This document shows, piece by piece, positions 1 through 11,159 of a stretch of DNA of 64,000 nt. A program made the translations under genes and the position numbers. The notes under the pieces are model-generated. The model saw nothing but the letters and a program-made list of their open reading frames with translations. It was not told the origin of the DNA and searched no databases. How positions within the stretch are numbered: position 1 is the stretch's first letter; each line of letters opens with the position of its first letter. The stretch spans positions 306,037,164-306,101,163 of the forward strand of contig NC_081414.1 in NCBI RefSeq assembly GCF_030272615.1. Direction: 5' to 3'. This DNA is from Cryptomeria japonica (lineage: Eukaryota; Streptophyta; Pinopsida; Cupressales; Cupressaceae).

Positions 1-1260
1 AAACTCAATTGAAAATCCAAAGCTTTCAATTCAAAACTGTATAGAAGCCAACAACCCTCAACAACACACAACAAACTCTAATAAATAACTTGAAACTATA
101 TAAAATCACTAACCAATCAAAAGATTCCAATACACTATTTATTATACATTCCATGCATGAAAACGGGGTAAGTATTATTTAACAATATTATTTACTTACC
201 AATTCAAAATCAACTAATATAAATAAGGGGTAGGTAACTATATAATATATTTGATTATCAATAGTAACAAAATAATAATTGTATAAACACAAATAAGCAA
301 ATAATAAATCAACCCCAATAATAATTAAATAAATTAATTAAATGAGCGAAAGCCATATAAATAAAATATAAAATCAACCAATAATAAAACATAAACAATA
401 AATCAATTACATTAATCTCAATTAAATAATTACAAAATCTCAACAATAGATAAATATCAAATAATCAATAAGACACTAAATAAACCAAATAAATAAAGAA
501 CCATGCCATATAATGAATTAATATAAAAATTAATAAATCATATTAATCTGATTATTAATTAAATAATAACCACATGCTCACATCACCTCAAACAACCCGA
601 CAAAGAGGGCAAAAAATTGACACGAGACTCTAACTACCAACTTGCACCACAACATAATTGACAAGGTGAACAACTAAGCCTAGAGTATGAGATGGAAACA
701 CATGTCATCTTTGACAACTTGCCATTGGGATAGGACACACACAAACCTATGAGACTAGGTGGAGTCGATGTCTGGTACTTGCAATCCTGCAACTACCACT
801 AAACAAAACATGATACATATATAACATATATACATCATAATAAACATGAAAGTAAAAAGAGAATCACAACACCATATCCTACTCACAATGAGTGATAAGG
901 CATCATCCCTTTCATGAGAACAGTCAGACGATAACAATATCATTGCATCGTAGGAAACCATAATCCTGAAGTAGGGGTTAGAAGCATCATAACATCATAA
1001 ATCATATAGTCCACATAGAAATATCAAATGCATATAATCCATCCCATGTAAATCCATCCATCAAGTAATCTAGAATGTATCATCACTCATATAAGTCATC
1101 CAATACCATGAGTCATATCAAATATCCATCATCATCAATAAGCATCTAGAGTCTAAATAAGAACATAGGTGTCGATCAAATGTCATCAAAAAATCAACCA
1201 TAAGTCTAAACAAGCCTATCATAGCAGAAATAAAAATATGATTCTAGGAGGGACACTACA
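1..1260 (-). repeat. Gypsy-A LTR (3' LTR, left part outside window)
   Basis: Read on the minus strand this stretch begins TGTAGTGTCCCTC directly after a polypurine tract, which is the usual 3' LTR junction of plant Ty3/Gypsy elements. It is AT-rich, has no open frame of note, and runs off the left edge, so its TG...CA partner end and target duplication cannot be seen. It is not visibly similar to the LTR start at 9963, but those two stretches would be opposite ends of the LTR if it is longer than 1.3 kb. Assignment to the same element as the gag at 8194-9948 is an inference from orientation and adjacency. Confidence 0.55.
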
Positions 1261-1274
1261 TCCTTCCCCCCTTT
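1261..1274 (-). other. polypurine tract of Gypsy-A
   Basis: On the minus strand this reads AAAGGGGGGAAGGA and abuts TGTAGTG of the LTR. It is the expected plus-strand priming site for reverse transcription. Confidence 0.6.
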
Positions 1275-1542
1275 ACTTGGTCTTACTCCTGGAAGCCTGA
1301 AATAAGTGAGGAAAATAACTCTCTCAGCCATGCTACATGATGCATCCTCCCAAAATCTTGAAAAATCATCACTTGGGTCTCGTTGGACCCTTGTCCACCC
1401 CATGACATGACCCCTGAGGATCAACTCCTGATGTGGTAGAACATGCATGGCCTCCAAAGAAAGCTTCTCTTCCATGACTTGAAGACTCCATGACCGCACC
1501 CAAACACTCAACCTAACAGTTATCCACCACTACAAATAAGTG
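1275..1542 (-). pseudogene. degenerate 3' internal end of Gypsy-A
   Basis: A short open stretch on the minus strand (from about 1511) runs through this region into the LTR. By position just before the polypurine tract it should be the end of integrase or an untranslated tail, but I see no clear integrase motif. Copia-1 separates it from the gag relic that begins at 8194. Protease, RT, RNase H and the integrase core are not present anywhere between, so Gypsy-A looks internally deleted. Confidence 0.35.
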
Positions 1543-1547
1543 ATGAG

Positions 1548-2609
1548 TGTTAGGTCCCGGGGACAACTGAGAGGGGGGGGGTGAATCAATTGTCAAATAA
1601 ATTCAAACCAAAACAACTTAACCAACTTTAATGCTTAATATCGGTAAACCAGTCTTTTATGTTGGTAGACAGTTTTATTAGTTAATTAAAGTATCAATAA
1701 AGATTAATGCATAAAATAGAAACACAATAACATCCACAACACATAACACAAATATCTGTACATGGAAGCCCTCTAAGGGGAAAAACCATGGTGGGAAACC
1801 TTACCCACAATCAGATGATACTACTGCAGATAGTATGTGTATACAAATGGGGTCTGCACATGCAGAAAGGCCAAGTGCCTGGTGCTCACTGCTCGAACAC
1901 AAATAGGAGTCACACTGACTACAATTGGATGGTTAAATCCAATAAGGATGTACTACTCAAATCAACATCTTTCTATGTTGGATTAAGTACCGGTGTAGTT
2001 CTAATTGTCTTCACAAAAAACCCTCCTTCAACCTTCAAATGATGTCTGCATGTATAGCTCTTCTTATTCTCATATATACCTTCACACAATTCCTTTTCAC
2101 AATCCTCATTCGACCTTACAAATAAGATCTTACATTTATACCATAACCTAAGACCAATTTTAGTAGGTCTTCTCTAAAGGATATTACAATAAAATCATTT
2201 TACAAATAAAACAATATCCAATGCAATAACCAATTCAACATGTCAGCTCAATGCAATTACAACATTAATAAATCCTCTCCATAGTGTGTCGTGCTGATCT
2301 GGAATAGATAAGCATGTCGTTGCTTATTCTGGACCTATTTTCTGGTAACAACAAATTTGCAAATACGAATGTGCCAATGAAAAAATCTCCAAGACAAAGT
2401 ATCCAAATGATGTCTTCGACATAATCAGGTATTTTTCATATCATTCCAAGTGTCGGTGAACATTATATCCTTGCCGATGTACCAGATATCGGTGACTGTG
2501 CATAAGTCACTTGCTTATCGGTGAACATTTCAAATTCTTCAAAGTGCCAAAGTTGATAAGTGTTAGTAGGTGTTGACATCAATGACAAAACCATACCAAA
2601 ATACCAACA
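1548..2609 (-). repeat. Copia-1 3' LTR
   Basis: 1062-bp LTR, paired with 7125-8188. It holds the family hallmark of a long G run followed by GTGAATCA near the terminus, and the conserved Copia LTR block around 1770-1800 with AAAAACCATGGTGGGAAACC. The same blocks recur in Copia-2, Copia-3 and both solo LTRs, so all derive from related families. Confidence 0.95.
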
Positions 2610-2998
2610 ATCTCCCCCTTTGGCATTGATGGCAACACAAGATGGAAAAACAATCAAAGTGCTAAAACAAAAATGCCAAATACCAAAAACCAATCAATCT
2701 CCCAAAAAAGAGATCATAACCAAAAATCAAAATACAGATACAGAGAGTAATCAGTCTCTCCCAAAATAGCAATCTCCCCAAATGAATAATCTCTCCCCAA
2801 GAGATAATGTGTTTTTCCATACCAATCTCTCCCCCTTTGACATCAAATGCCAAAGCAATATTAAAACCATTTTTTAGATACAAAATGCCAACCAATTTAG
2901 TATACTAACTACTCCCCCTAAGAAGTAGCTCTCCTCATGAAAGTCGGAGTAAAATATTTCTCTATTAATTATGTCGGTTGATGAAAAACATCAACAGT
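2610..2998 (-). other. Copia-1 polypurine tract and 3' noncoding spacer
   Basis: 2610-2621 reads AAAGGGGGAGAT on the minus strand directly beside the 3' LTR: the polypurine tract. The remaining 377 bases up to the RNase H stop contain several further pyrimidine-rich runs (purine-rich in the element's sense, for example near 2826-2836) and no domain. It is the untranslated 3' spacer of the element. Confidence 0.85.
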
Positions 2999-3805
2999 CT
3001 AAGTCTCTACCGGTGGGGGTATAACCCCAAGCTGATCTTTGAGATATTCAAAAGTCTCCTTAGGCAGAGGTTTAGTGAAAATATCTGCAATCTTCTCTTT
3101 AATATTCACATAAACCAGTTTTATATCTTTTGCTTCAACATTCTCCCTTAGAAAATTCAGTTTGATAGAGACATGTTTGGTTTTAGAATGTAATACCAGG
3201 TTCTTAGATATATCAATTGTTGCAGTATTGTCAAAATAGATAGTTATAGGTTCCTTGCATTTTACCTTTATGTCCTTCAACATCTACTTAAGCCATAGTA
3301 CATGTGTACAATTAGTTGCTGCTGCAACATATTTTGATTCAGCTATTGATAAAGAGGTACAACTTTGTTTCTTACTCAACCAAGAAATTAATCTGCTTCC
3401 AAGAAAAAATGCTCCGCCGATGGTGCTTTTTCTATCATCCACATCTCTTGCCCAATTTGCATCTGTGTATGCACATAATTCAAATTTGTCATCTCTAGGA
3501 TACCATAATCCAAGATTTGTAGTGCCTTGTAAGTACTGGAAAATTATTTTTATTGTTGATTCATGATTTTCTCTAGGATTACTTTGAAATCTTGAAACAA
3601 TACATACTGCATTCATAATATCTGGTCTTGTTTGTGTTAAATACAATAGGTCTCTTATCATAGATTTATACCTAGTCGGATTAACAAGTGTAGATTCATC
3701 CCTTAGTGATAATTTTTCATTTGTAGTCATAGGTGTGCTTACTGGTTTAGAGTTCTCTATCCCAAATTTCTTTAGTAACTCCTTCAAGTACTTGGATTGA
3801 CTCAA
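2999..3805 (-). pseudogene. Copia-1 RT C-terminus and RNase H
   Basis: Two abutting frames (3805-3284, then 3283-2999) give the end of the RT thumb (SKYLKELLKKFG, RYLQGTTN) and a Copia RNase H. RNase H shows CAYTDANW (catalytic Asp), an ESKYVAA version of the AEAEY block, and FDNTATI (third acidic position). The C-terminus ends KIADIFTKPLP, the standard Copia pol end. A single in-frame stop at 3284-3286 separates the two frames. RNase H degrades the RNA strand during reverse transcription. The active-site acids are largely kept although the frame is broken. Confidence 0.93.
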
Positions 3806-3832
3806 GAATATACCTTTATCAGTCTATGAGAT

Positions 3833-4660
3833 CTACAATCTGAAAAAGAATTTTATTTCTCCAATCATAAACATTTCAAATTCTTGTTGCATTTCAATAG
3901 AAATTTTTTTACATAATCCATCTTCTCCTCCAAAGATTATATCATCAACAAAAACTTCTATAACCAAGATGTCATAATTGGTCACTTTATAGTATAAGTT
4001 GCTGTCAGCATTACCTTTAGAAAAACCAATCTTCAAAAGGTACTTATCCAATCTTGCATACCAAGCTCTTGGAGCTTGTTTCAACCCATACAAAGCTTTC
4101 CTTAACTTGCAAACCATATCTTTGTTATTTGTCAAAGAAAATCCATCAGGTTGTTCAATGTAAACTTCTTCTTCAAGATCTCCATCCAGAAATGCACATT
4201 TAATATCTATTTGATATACTTTGTAGTTCTTGTTTGCTGCAAAAGCCAAGAATAATATAACTGCCTCAATTCTAGCTACCGGTGCAAAGGTTTCATTATA
4301 ATCAATTCCTTCTTTCTGAGAATATCCCTTACACACTAATCTTGCTTTATTTCTGATTACCTTACCATCTTCATTAAGTTTGTTTCTGAATACCCATTTT
4401 GTTCCAATCACATTTTTGTCTTTAGGCCGAGGAACTAATGTCCATGAGTTATTTTTCTCAATTTGTTATAGTTCCTCTTCCATAGCTTTAATCCAGTGTT
4501 TATCTTCACATGCCTCATTAATTGATGATGATTCAATTTGGGAAATAAGACATACCTCTTCATTTGCCAGTCTTCCTCTTGTCATAACTCCTTTATACTT
4601 GTTCCCAATTATCTAATCTTTAGAGTGATTCAGTCTTACATACTGGGGTGTCTTTGTTTG
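3833..4660 (-). pseudogene. Copia-1 reverse transcriptase, N-terminal and palm
   Basis: The frame 4411-3833 shows the Copia RT core: [43 protein letters not shown] and the catalytic FVDDIIF (Copia usually YVDD). Upstream to about 4660 the translation continues out of frame through the HWIKAMEEE-type RT entry region. RT copies the element RNA into DNA in the particle. Stops near 3806-3832 and 4412-4450 break the polyprotein. Confidence 0.93.
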
Positions 4661-5666
4661 CTATTGTTCCTCAGTTACTGTGGAATTTTCAGATGATACC
4701 CATGTAACTAGATCTTCATTCTGTACCAGTGGGTTCAATGTAGGTTCATTTGTTAGAATCTTTGTTGCATGTTCAGAGTCTATATACCTTGAAGTTCCTT
4801 TGAATTGTTCATCAATCTTTACATTTGTACTCTCAACAATTTTTTGTAATCTTTTGTTAAAACATCTATATGCCTTGCTCTTAGATGAATAACCAAGAAA
4901 TATTCCTTCGTCACTTCTAGGATCAAATTTGCCAACATACTCATCTCTTCTAATATAGCATTTACTTCCAAATATTCTTAAATATTTAAGAGTAGGAGTA
5001 ATACCAAACCATAGTTCATGAGGGGTCTTACCAGTTTCTCCTTTGATGTGAACTTTGTTGAATGTGTAGACCATTGTGCTTACTGCCTCTCTCCAATATA
5101 CATGTGGTAGATTTGCTTCAGATAACATACTTCTCCTGGGGTGTCTGGGGTGCTGATAACTATCTTTTGATTCCATTCACTTCATAGAATGCATTAAATT
5201 CCTTAGATGTAAATTCTCCTCCTTGATCTGATCTCAGACATTTGATTTTCTTACCGGTTTCATTTTCTACCATTGCTTTGAATAGTTTGAACTTCCCAAG
5301 TGCTTCTGATTTTTCTCTGAGAAAAGTAACCCAACACATTCTAGAGTAGTCATCAATGATTAGCATGAAATATCTATCACCTTGTAAACTTTTAGTTCTA
5401 GCTGGACCACATAAATCAGTATGAATTAGGTCAAGAGCATTATTGGATTTTTCTAGAATACTTTTAAAAGATGCTCTATCTTATTTTCCAAATTGACATT
5501 CCTTACATACCGAATTGTGAGGTTTGACAATCTTAGGCAAATCTCTAACTGCCTTAGTAGTACTGATTTTTACCATGCAATCAAAATTTACATGACAGAG
5601 TCTCTTATGCCATAGCCAACTTTCATCAATATGTGCAATCAAGCATGTCTTTTCACTGTTATTCAA
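4661..5666 (-). pseudogene. Copia-1 integrase (zinc finger, core), catalytic Glu region deleted
   Basis: 5666-5481 holds the GAG-pre-integrase and zinc-finger region (HKRLCH ... CKEC). The core follows with DLIHTDLCGP (first Asp), RSDQGGEF (second Asp) and, after position 5176, YWREAVSTMVYTFNK and the IFGSKCYIRR block. At about 5135 the stretch that should carry ENGVVERKN with the catalytic Glu is missing: the text jumps from the TPQ region to RSMLSEANL, a loss of roughly 47 bases compared with Copia-3. Integrase inserts the cDNA into host DNA; this copy cannot, because DDE is incomplete and the frame shifts. Confidence 0.92.
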
Positions 5667-5705
5667 ATGAAAGATATTACCTCTAGTTTGATTACTGGTT
5701 GCAAT

Positions 5706-6020
5706 TTACAAACCAATTCTATTCATAATTTTGCATTTTCCATTCTTGAATTGTAACTGAAAACCTTTCTCAACTAATTGACCAACACTCAAAAGATTAT
5801 GCTTTAAACCTTCCACATAGTAAACATTGTCAATATTATGCTTACCATGAAGAGATATTGTACCTTTACCTTTGATCAAGCAAGCTTTATCATCTCCAAA
5901 TCTTACTAGACCTCCATTATATTCCTGAAAGTTCAAGAATTTACCTTTATCACCAGTCATATGATGTGAGCATCCTGAATCAATGATCCATTCATCCTTA
6001 ACATCAATTTTAGCTGCCAA
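5706..6020 (-). pseudogene. Copia-1 aspartic protease
   Basis: Open frame of 104 residues with WIIDSGCSHHMTG near residue 12: the DSG triad of a retroviral-type aspartic protease in its usual Copia setting (DSGCSxHM). It continues with VYYVEGLKHNLLSVGQL, typical of the protease-to-integrase linker. It overlaps the end of the gag frame by a few bases in another phase, a frameshift relative to the ancestral single polyprotein. Confidence 0.93.
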
Positions 6021-7068
6021 GGCCTGTTCTACTAGTTGAACAGTAGGTGCCGGTTGATCTTCTGTTATAGCAACAAAAACCCATCGATTGTCTGTCGGAT
6101 TTATCTTTATTCTTCTTAAATCTGTATCTCTGATATTCAGGGTTAGGCTTGTATGTTCTCCTATCTTCTTCTCTTAGTCTAGCATGTCTATTAGGGCATC
6201 TTGAAGCCATATGACCAATCTTATTATAGTTAAAGCATTTAAAGGGTGCTTTACCTTCATACTTACTTCCAACTGGACCTTTAGGCATTTTCCTTCCAAA
6301 TAGTGCTTCAAGTTCTTCAAGTTCTTCAAGTTCTTCATTTTCTCTCCTACTTTCCTCAAGTTCTCTTGCATAAAAGGCTTTCCAAGCAGACTTGTCAAAT
6401 GATGGTGCAGATGATGTTGATTCTTTAAAAGCTAAATTTGTCTTTATAGTAGCAACAGGACCAAATCCCTCAATTTCAAAAGTTGAAAGTTTTCCAATCA
6501 ATGTATCCCTAGTTACTGATGTATTAGGCATTTTTCTCAACTTATTTATAGTAGTAGCCTTCATTTTATATGCCGGTGGTAATCCTCTTAAAACTTTTGA
6601 AACAATTTCATCTTCAGTTAAGGTTCCTCCACAACATTTAATACCCAAAACAATTTCATTAACTCTTTCCATAAAAGAAGAAATCCTTTCATCTTCTTCC
6701 ATTTTCAGATTTTCATACTTGACCTGGAAGCTTTCAAGTTTTGCAATTTTGACTATGGAATCTCCTTCATTCAGTGTTTCCAAATGATCCCAAATAGTTT
6801 TAGTAGTTGATCTATCTAATAATCCCATGATTTGCTGCTCTGATAATGCGCTCAAAAGTGCTTCTCTAGGTTTGCAATCATTTTTCTCATCTTTTCCTAA
6901 GGTAGGTGGATTAGACTAACCAGGAGTAGGAGCAGTATAGCCATTCTTTGTAACTTCCCAGATGTCCTTTCCAATGCAATTTAAATGTGTCTCTATTCTG
7001 ATCTTCCATATGCCATAGTTGGTTCCATCAAGTTTAGGATTGTCCTTCCTGGAATAGTTAGTAGATAT
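6010..7068 (-). pseudogene. Copia-1 gag
   Basis: The main open frame 6855-6010 carries the Copia gag (UBN2-type) region and a zinc knuckle near 6220-6200 reading CFNYNKIGHMASRC, in which the second Cys of CX2CX4HX4C has become Tyr. Upstream the homologous N-terminus (DGTNYGIWK) continues to 7066-7068, where the start codon seen in Copia-2 at 13191 is ATA. An in-frame stop lies between (near 6918). A short Glu/Leu-rich repeat (about residues 175-187 of the open frame) varies in copy number between the three Copia gags. Confidence 0.93.
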
Positions 7069-7110
7069 TGGATCTCCTCAAGCTGTTAAACTTCTACAAA
7101 AGAGTACTAG

Positions 7111-7122
7111 GCTCTGATACCA
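7111..7122 (-). other. Copia-1 primer-binding site (initiator Met tRNA)
   Basis: Minus strand TGGTATCAGAGC, exactly complementary to the 3' end of plant initiator-methionine tRNA, two bases from the 5' LTR. Confidence 0.95.
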
Positions 7123-7124
7123 AT

Positions 7125-8188
7125 TTTTAGGTCCTGGGAACAACTGAGAGGGGGGGGGGGTGAATCAGTTGTCAAATAAATTCAAACCGAAATAACTTAA
7201 CCAACTTTAATGCTTAATACTGGTAAGCCAGTCTTTTATGTTGGTAGATAGTTTTATCAGTTAATTATAGTACTGGTAAAGATTAATGCATGAAATATAA
7301 ACACAATAACATCCACAACACATAACACCAATATTTTTACGTGGAAACCCTGTAAGGGGAAAAACCACAGTGGGAAACCTTACCCACAATCAAATGATAC
7401 TAGTGCAAATAGTATGTGTATACAAATGAGGTCTACACATGCAGAAAGGCCAAGTGCCTAGAGGTCACTTCTCAAACACAAATAGGAGTCATATTGACTA
7501 CAATTGGATGGTTAAATCCAATAAGGATGTACTGCTCAAATTAGCATCTTTCTATGCTAGATTCAGTATTGGTGTAGTTCTGATTGTCTTCACAAAAAAC
7601 CCTTCTTCAACCTTCAAATGATGTCTGCATGTATAACTCTGCTTATTCTCACATATACCTTCACATAATTCCTTTTCACATACCTCATTCAACCTTACAA
7701 ATAAGATCTTACATTTATACCATAACCTAAGACCAATTTTAGTAGGTTGGCTCTAAAGGATATTACAATAAAATCATTTTACAAATAAAACAATGTCTAA
7801 TGCAATACCCGATTTAACATGTCAGCTCAATACAATTACAACATTAATAAATCCTCTCCATAGTGTGTCGTGCTGATCTGGAATAGATAAGCCTATCGGT
7901 GCTTATTCTGGACCTATTTGCCGATAACAACAAATATGCAAATACAAATGTGCCAATGAACAAATCTCCAAGACAAAGTGTCCAAATGATGTCTTCGACA
8001 TAACTAGGTGTTTTTCATATCATTTCAAGTGTCGGTGAACATTATATCCTTGTCGGTGTACCAGATACCAGTGACTATGCATAAGTCACTTGCTTGCCGG
8101 TGAACATTTCCAATTCTTCAAAGTGCCAGAGTTGATAAGTGTTAGTAGGTGTTTACATCTATGACAAAACCATACCAAAATACCAACA
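7125..8188 (-). repeat. Copia-1 5' LTR
   Basis: 1064-bp partner of 1548-2609, ending ACCAACA just before the ATGAG duplication. A run of more than ten Gs lies near 7150. The terminal dinucleotide on the inner side is TT instead of TG. Confidence 0.95.
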
Positions 8189-8193
8189 ATGAG

Positions 8194-9948
8194 ATCTCCT
8201 TGCATCACTAATGGTAGGTTCTATTGTTGCTGGTCTCTAGATCAATATCTAAGAAGATCATTGAGGACAACTCACTATATAATGTCTTTGCTGACCATAG
8301 CTAAAACAACTCCCTTTGCTAAAACCACGACTAACTATGGGTGCACTAGGCTGCTGAAAACTGCCTTTGCTAGAGTTCTACTTAGAATCTTTCACTGATT
8401 GCAAAGCCTAAAAGTGATTAGCACGCTGCCTATTATGCTCTCTATCACTATGAGATCTATACTTATGAGCAGAACCTTGATTTTGAGAACTCTCCTTCTG
8501 TAAAAAATGCTCACCCTTGGATGATGGAGGGTCACTCCTAGAAAATCCTGACACTCGTGACTACGTACCTCTCATAACTGATCTTGAAACTGGAGAAAAA
8601 ACTATCTGCATACTAGGCATACCTCCCAAAGTCAAAGTCATATTCTCCTCAATCAAGCACACCTTCTGCACAGCTACCTTAATAGTCTTAGGATCGTGAA
8701 CCCAAACCTATCCACTGATGCAGTCACTAAGACCTCTAACAAAATGTTGAATCAACATAGGCTCATCGTCTATGATCCCAATGTCCTATTTAAGCTCAAA
8801 TAAACTACACTCATACTGATCCACTATCACATCGTGAAACTCATCAGCCTTCCTCTATCTCCAAAGATTAGAAAAGAAATGAGCATGAAACTACTCAAGA
8901 AATAACTCCCATGAAATTGTCATTGTGTCCAAATGCAACTTCTACTCCTCCATACACCAACAAGTCAAAGAAAAATCATGAAGATGCATGATCACACACC
9001 TAGCCTTGGTGTTACTGCTATATGGATGCATAGAAAAACACCTACCCAAATCCAAGAGCCCTGTCTTAGCCTCCAAACCACTACCAGAACCATCAAAAGT
9101 GGGAGGGTTAGATCTATTAAGATCTACTCTCCTTCGAGGTGAACATGAATGCTCCCTTACTCACTACCGATACTATTGCAAGGTGTGTGACCTTGGTCTC
9201 CTTGTGTTGTGCAGTGCAACACTCAAGTTTGTGACATGGCTTAATCACCTCCTGTGGATTCTATAAGTCTAGTTGTATCGAGCAATAACGGGTCAATATT
9301 TTGGTGCAATAACAACCACACTTGTAACAAGTGGTATCAGAGCTTGGTCACAGGTTCAAACCCCTTGCTTACACTAGGGGGATTATTGCAAGGTGTGTGC
9401 CCTTGGTATCCTTGTGTTGTGCAATGCAATGCTCAGGTTTGTGACATGGATTAACCACCTCATGTGGATTCTATAAGTCTAGTGGTTGTATCAAGCATTA
9501 ATAGGTCAATATTTTGATGCAATGGAAACCACACTTGTAATAGATAATCCTCTCTATCTTGATGACTATCATGGTGAGATCCCTCTTGTTGATTCTCCTC
9601 TTATCTCCCTCCTAATCGATCAAGAAGATCCTAAAGAACATTAAGCAACTGTGGAATCACATCACCACCTTGCACTCCTTGCACCTGTTGTTGCTCCTCA
9701 TGGTGCGTCTCTTCAAAAACCTCAAGACAAGGATTTTGTCAAGTACCCATATGACCACCATGAAAATGACCTCTACCTCTAACAAGCATCTTGTCTAACT
9801 GAGACACAAAAGAAACTATAAGGTAAAAGCTAGGGCATCAAAAGCAAGAAAATAACAAGTATGGATAAGTCGCTGAGCTACCCCATGCTGAGTGCTAACA
9901 CACACAATGGGCTCATATGAAACCAGAGTACCCAGTGTATGAACATGT
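8194..9948 (-). pseudogene. Gypsy-A gag relic, interrupted by TRIM-1
   Basis: Translation of the minus strand with stops ignored gives a Ty3/Gypsy gag. It has a Glu/Gln/His-rich start (about 9660-9760), PPTFDGSGSG, then RCFSMHPYSSNTKARC, ISWELFLE, KADEFHDVIVDQYE and HFVRGLSD, in the order expected of plant chromovirus-like capsid proteins. At least seven stop codons are visible. A Ser/Gln/Lys-rich tail follows to 8194. I found no intact zinc knuckle. TRIM-1 (9174-9542) is inserted in the variable region before FDGSGSG. The right end lies next to a primer-binding site, so this is the element's 5' end. Confidence 0.75.
9174..9542 (+). mobile_element. TRIM-1: 369-bp miniature LTR retrotransposon
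   Basis: Two direct terminal repeats (9174-9329, 156 bp; 9384-9542, 159 bp), each beginning TATTGCAAGG and ending CTTGTAACA or CTTGTAATA, enclose only 54 bp. That gap holds an exact initiator-Met primer site TGGTATCAGAGC (9332-9343), three bases after the left repeat, and a purine run AGGGGGAT just before the right repeat. The flanks GATAC and GATAA are a 4-of-5 target duplication. There is no coding capacity. This is the layout of a terminal-repeat retrotransposon in miniature, mobilised by proteins of other elements. Confidence 0.88.
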
Positions 9949-9960
9949 GCTCTGATACTA
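9949..9960 (-). other. Gypsy-A primer-binding site
   Basis: Minus strand TAGTATCAGAGC, 11 of 12 matches to the initiator-Met-tRNA primer site, two bases from an LTR start at 9963. It marks the 5' end of a minus-strand element. Confidence 0.75.
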
Positions 9961-9962
9961 GA

Positions 9963-11159
9963 TGTAATGCCTACCAAAATGCCCTAGCGAAAATAACTAA
10001 AATAACTATCAAATAGAGAGAATTTTTGGTTTTAAACATCTACTAATGCAACATAGTAAACCATCATTACATAAAATCATAGATTGACTTCACATAAATG
10101 AATAAAAAATCATGAACATATCTATATCCATAACATCATATAATAGAAGCAGAAATAACATCATAACCAAAAACATCTCAAAACATACATATACCCATTT
10201 ACATTTTCCCCTAGGGTACTCTAATATCATTACTTACTATCTACAACACATAACACATCCATATCAAGAAACCATTAACATGATGTAGCCACAACAAGAG
10301 GGTCCTAAAAGAGAATTTTGTAGACTGTGAAACAAAATCAACACAATAGAAACAACAACACAGAATAGAGAGAATGCTAGATCGGACTTTGATAAAATTC
10401 ATGAAATCAAATACAACTAGATGGCAACATCTAGGCTTCAAGAAGGCTAACAGGCTTGATTATAGAATACACATTCAATCCGGAACCAAAGAGATATTCA
10501 AATTTGATCTATATCTATTTAATCATCATATAATTCTCTTCACTACTTAGCTAGGATCTAATACATCAATATATGGCATTTGGAACACATTTGGGTCAGC
10601 CAAAGAAAGAATACAATCCCCAAGGTGGGAAAGTATAGCATGCAAATAGGTCAGCCCCAAGCATGAATAAAATCCTCTAGAAAAGAATTCAAATATGATG
10701 CAGACCAAAAGGAAGGTTGACCAAGCATATGGGAATATCATATGAGGTTCCAAGTGGCCACAAAAGTCAAGGAGATGCTCTGCAAGGTAAGGAAACACCA
10801 TCTTGTTGTTAAGGTTCAAACTGGTCTAAAAATTGAGAACTGCCAGACATTTTGGAAGCAAAATCCTACCAGAAAGAGAGCCAAATGAGCGGAGATCTAG
10901 GATCAAGGTATAAGAACATGTCTACAAGATAAATCTAGCTCTGTGCTGAAAATGAGCAACTTAGAGGGATCAAGAGAAACATAGAAACTGAAACACATAA
11001 AATAAAACACATAACTGAAAAAAAAAATGAAAGAAAATATCATTTCGGTTGATGCAAGATTGTGAAGAACCAAGGATTCTCCTGCATTAGACATCTAGGG
11101 TTATTTGAAAAGTGATTCCCACACTTTGATGGAGCTAGAGAAAAACTAAGATGGTTTAC
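9963..11159 (-). repeat. LTR beginning at 9963 and unresolved noncoding spacer
   Basis: Next to the primer site the plus strand reads TGTAATGCC, so a minus-strand LTR ends here with GGCATTACA. Its other end is not found: from the right, the tail of Gypsy-2 coding sequence stops near 11150, and no second polypurine tract or CACTACA-like end is clear between. Open frames at 10241-10441, 10547-10819 and 10903-11094 (minus) match nothing I recognise. The stretch may be one LTR serving as 5' LTR of Gypsy-A and 3' LTR of Gypsy-2, or two truncated LTRs. Confidence 0.5.

Larger units (their letters stand above)
1548..8188 (-). mobile_element. Copia-1: full-length Ty1/Copia LTR retrotransposon, decayed
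   Basis: Complete element in minus orientation: 3' LTR 1548-2609, polypurine tract, pol, gag, initiator-Met-tRNA primer site 7111-7122, 5' LTR 7125-8188. A perfect 5-bp target duplication ATGAG flanks it (1543-1547 and 8189-8193). LTR ends are TGTTAGG...CCAACA; the 5' copy has lost the G of its TG. Domain order is gag, protease, integrase, RT, RNase H, which is diagnostic of Copia. By eye the two LTRs differ about once per 10-12 bases in their first 300 bp, so the insertion is old. All pol domains carry stops or frameshifts and it cannot move on its own. Confidence 0.96.

Noticed and set aside
10241-11094. Minus-strand small frames near the 9963 LTR
   Set aside because: No domain, no conservation I can see, and hydrophobic composition typical of reading AT-rich DNA in a noncoding frame.
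1-11159. Claim that 1-1260 and 9963-11159 are matching LTRs of one element
   Set aside because: No similarity by eye; only opposite ends could be in view, so the pairing stays unproven.
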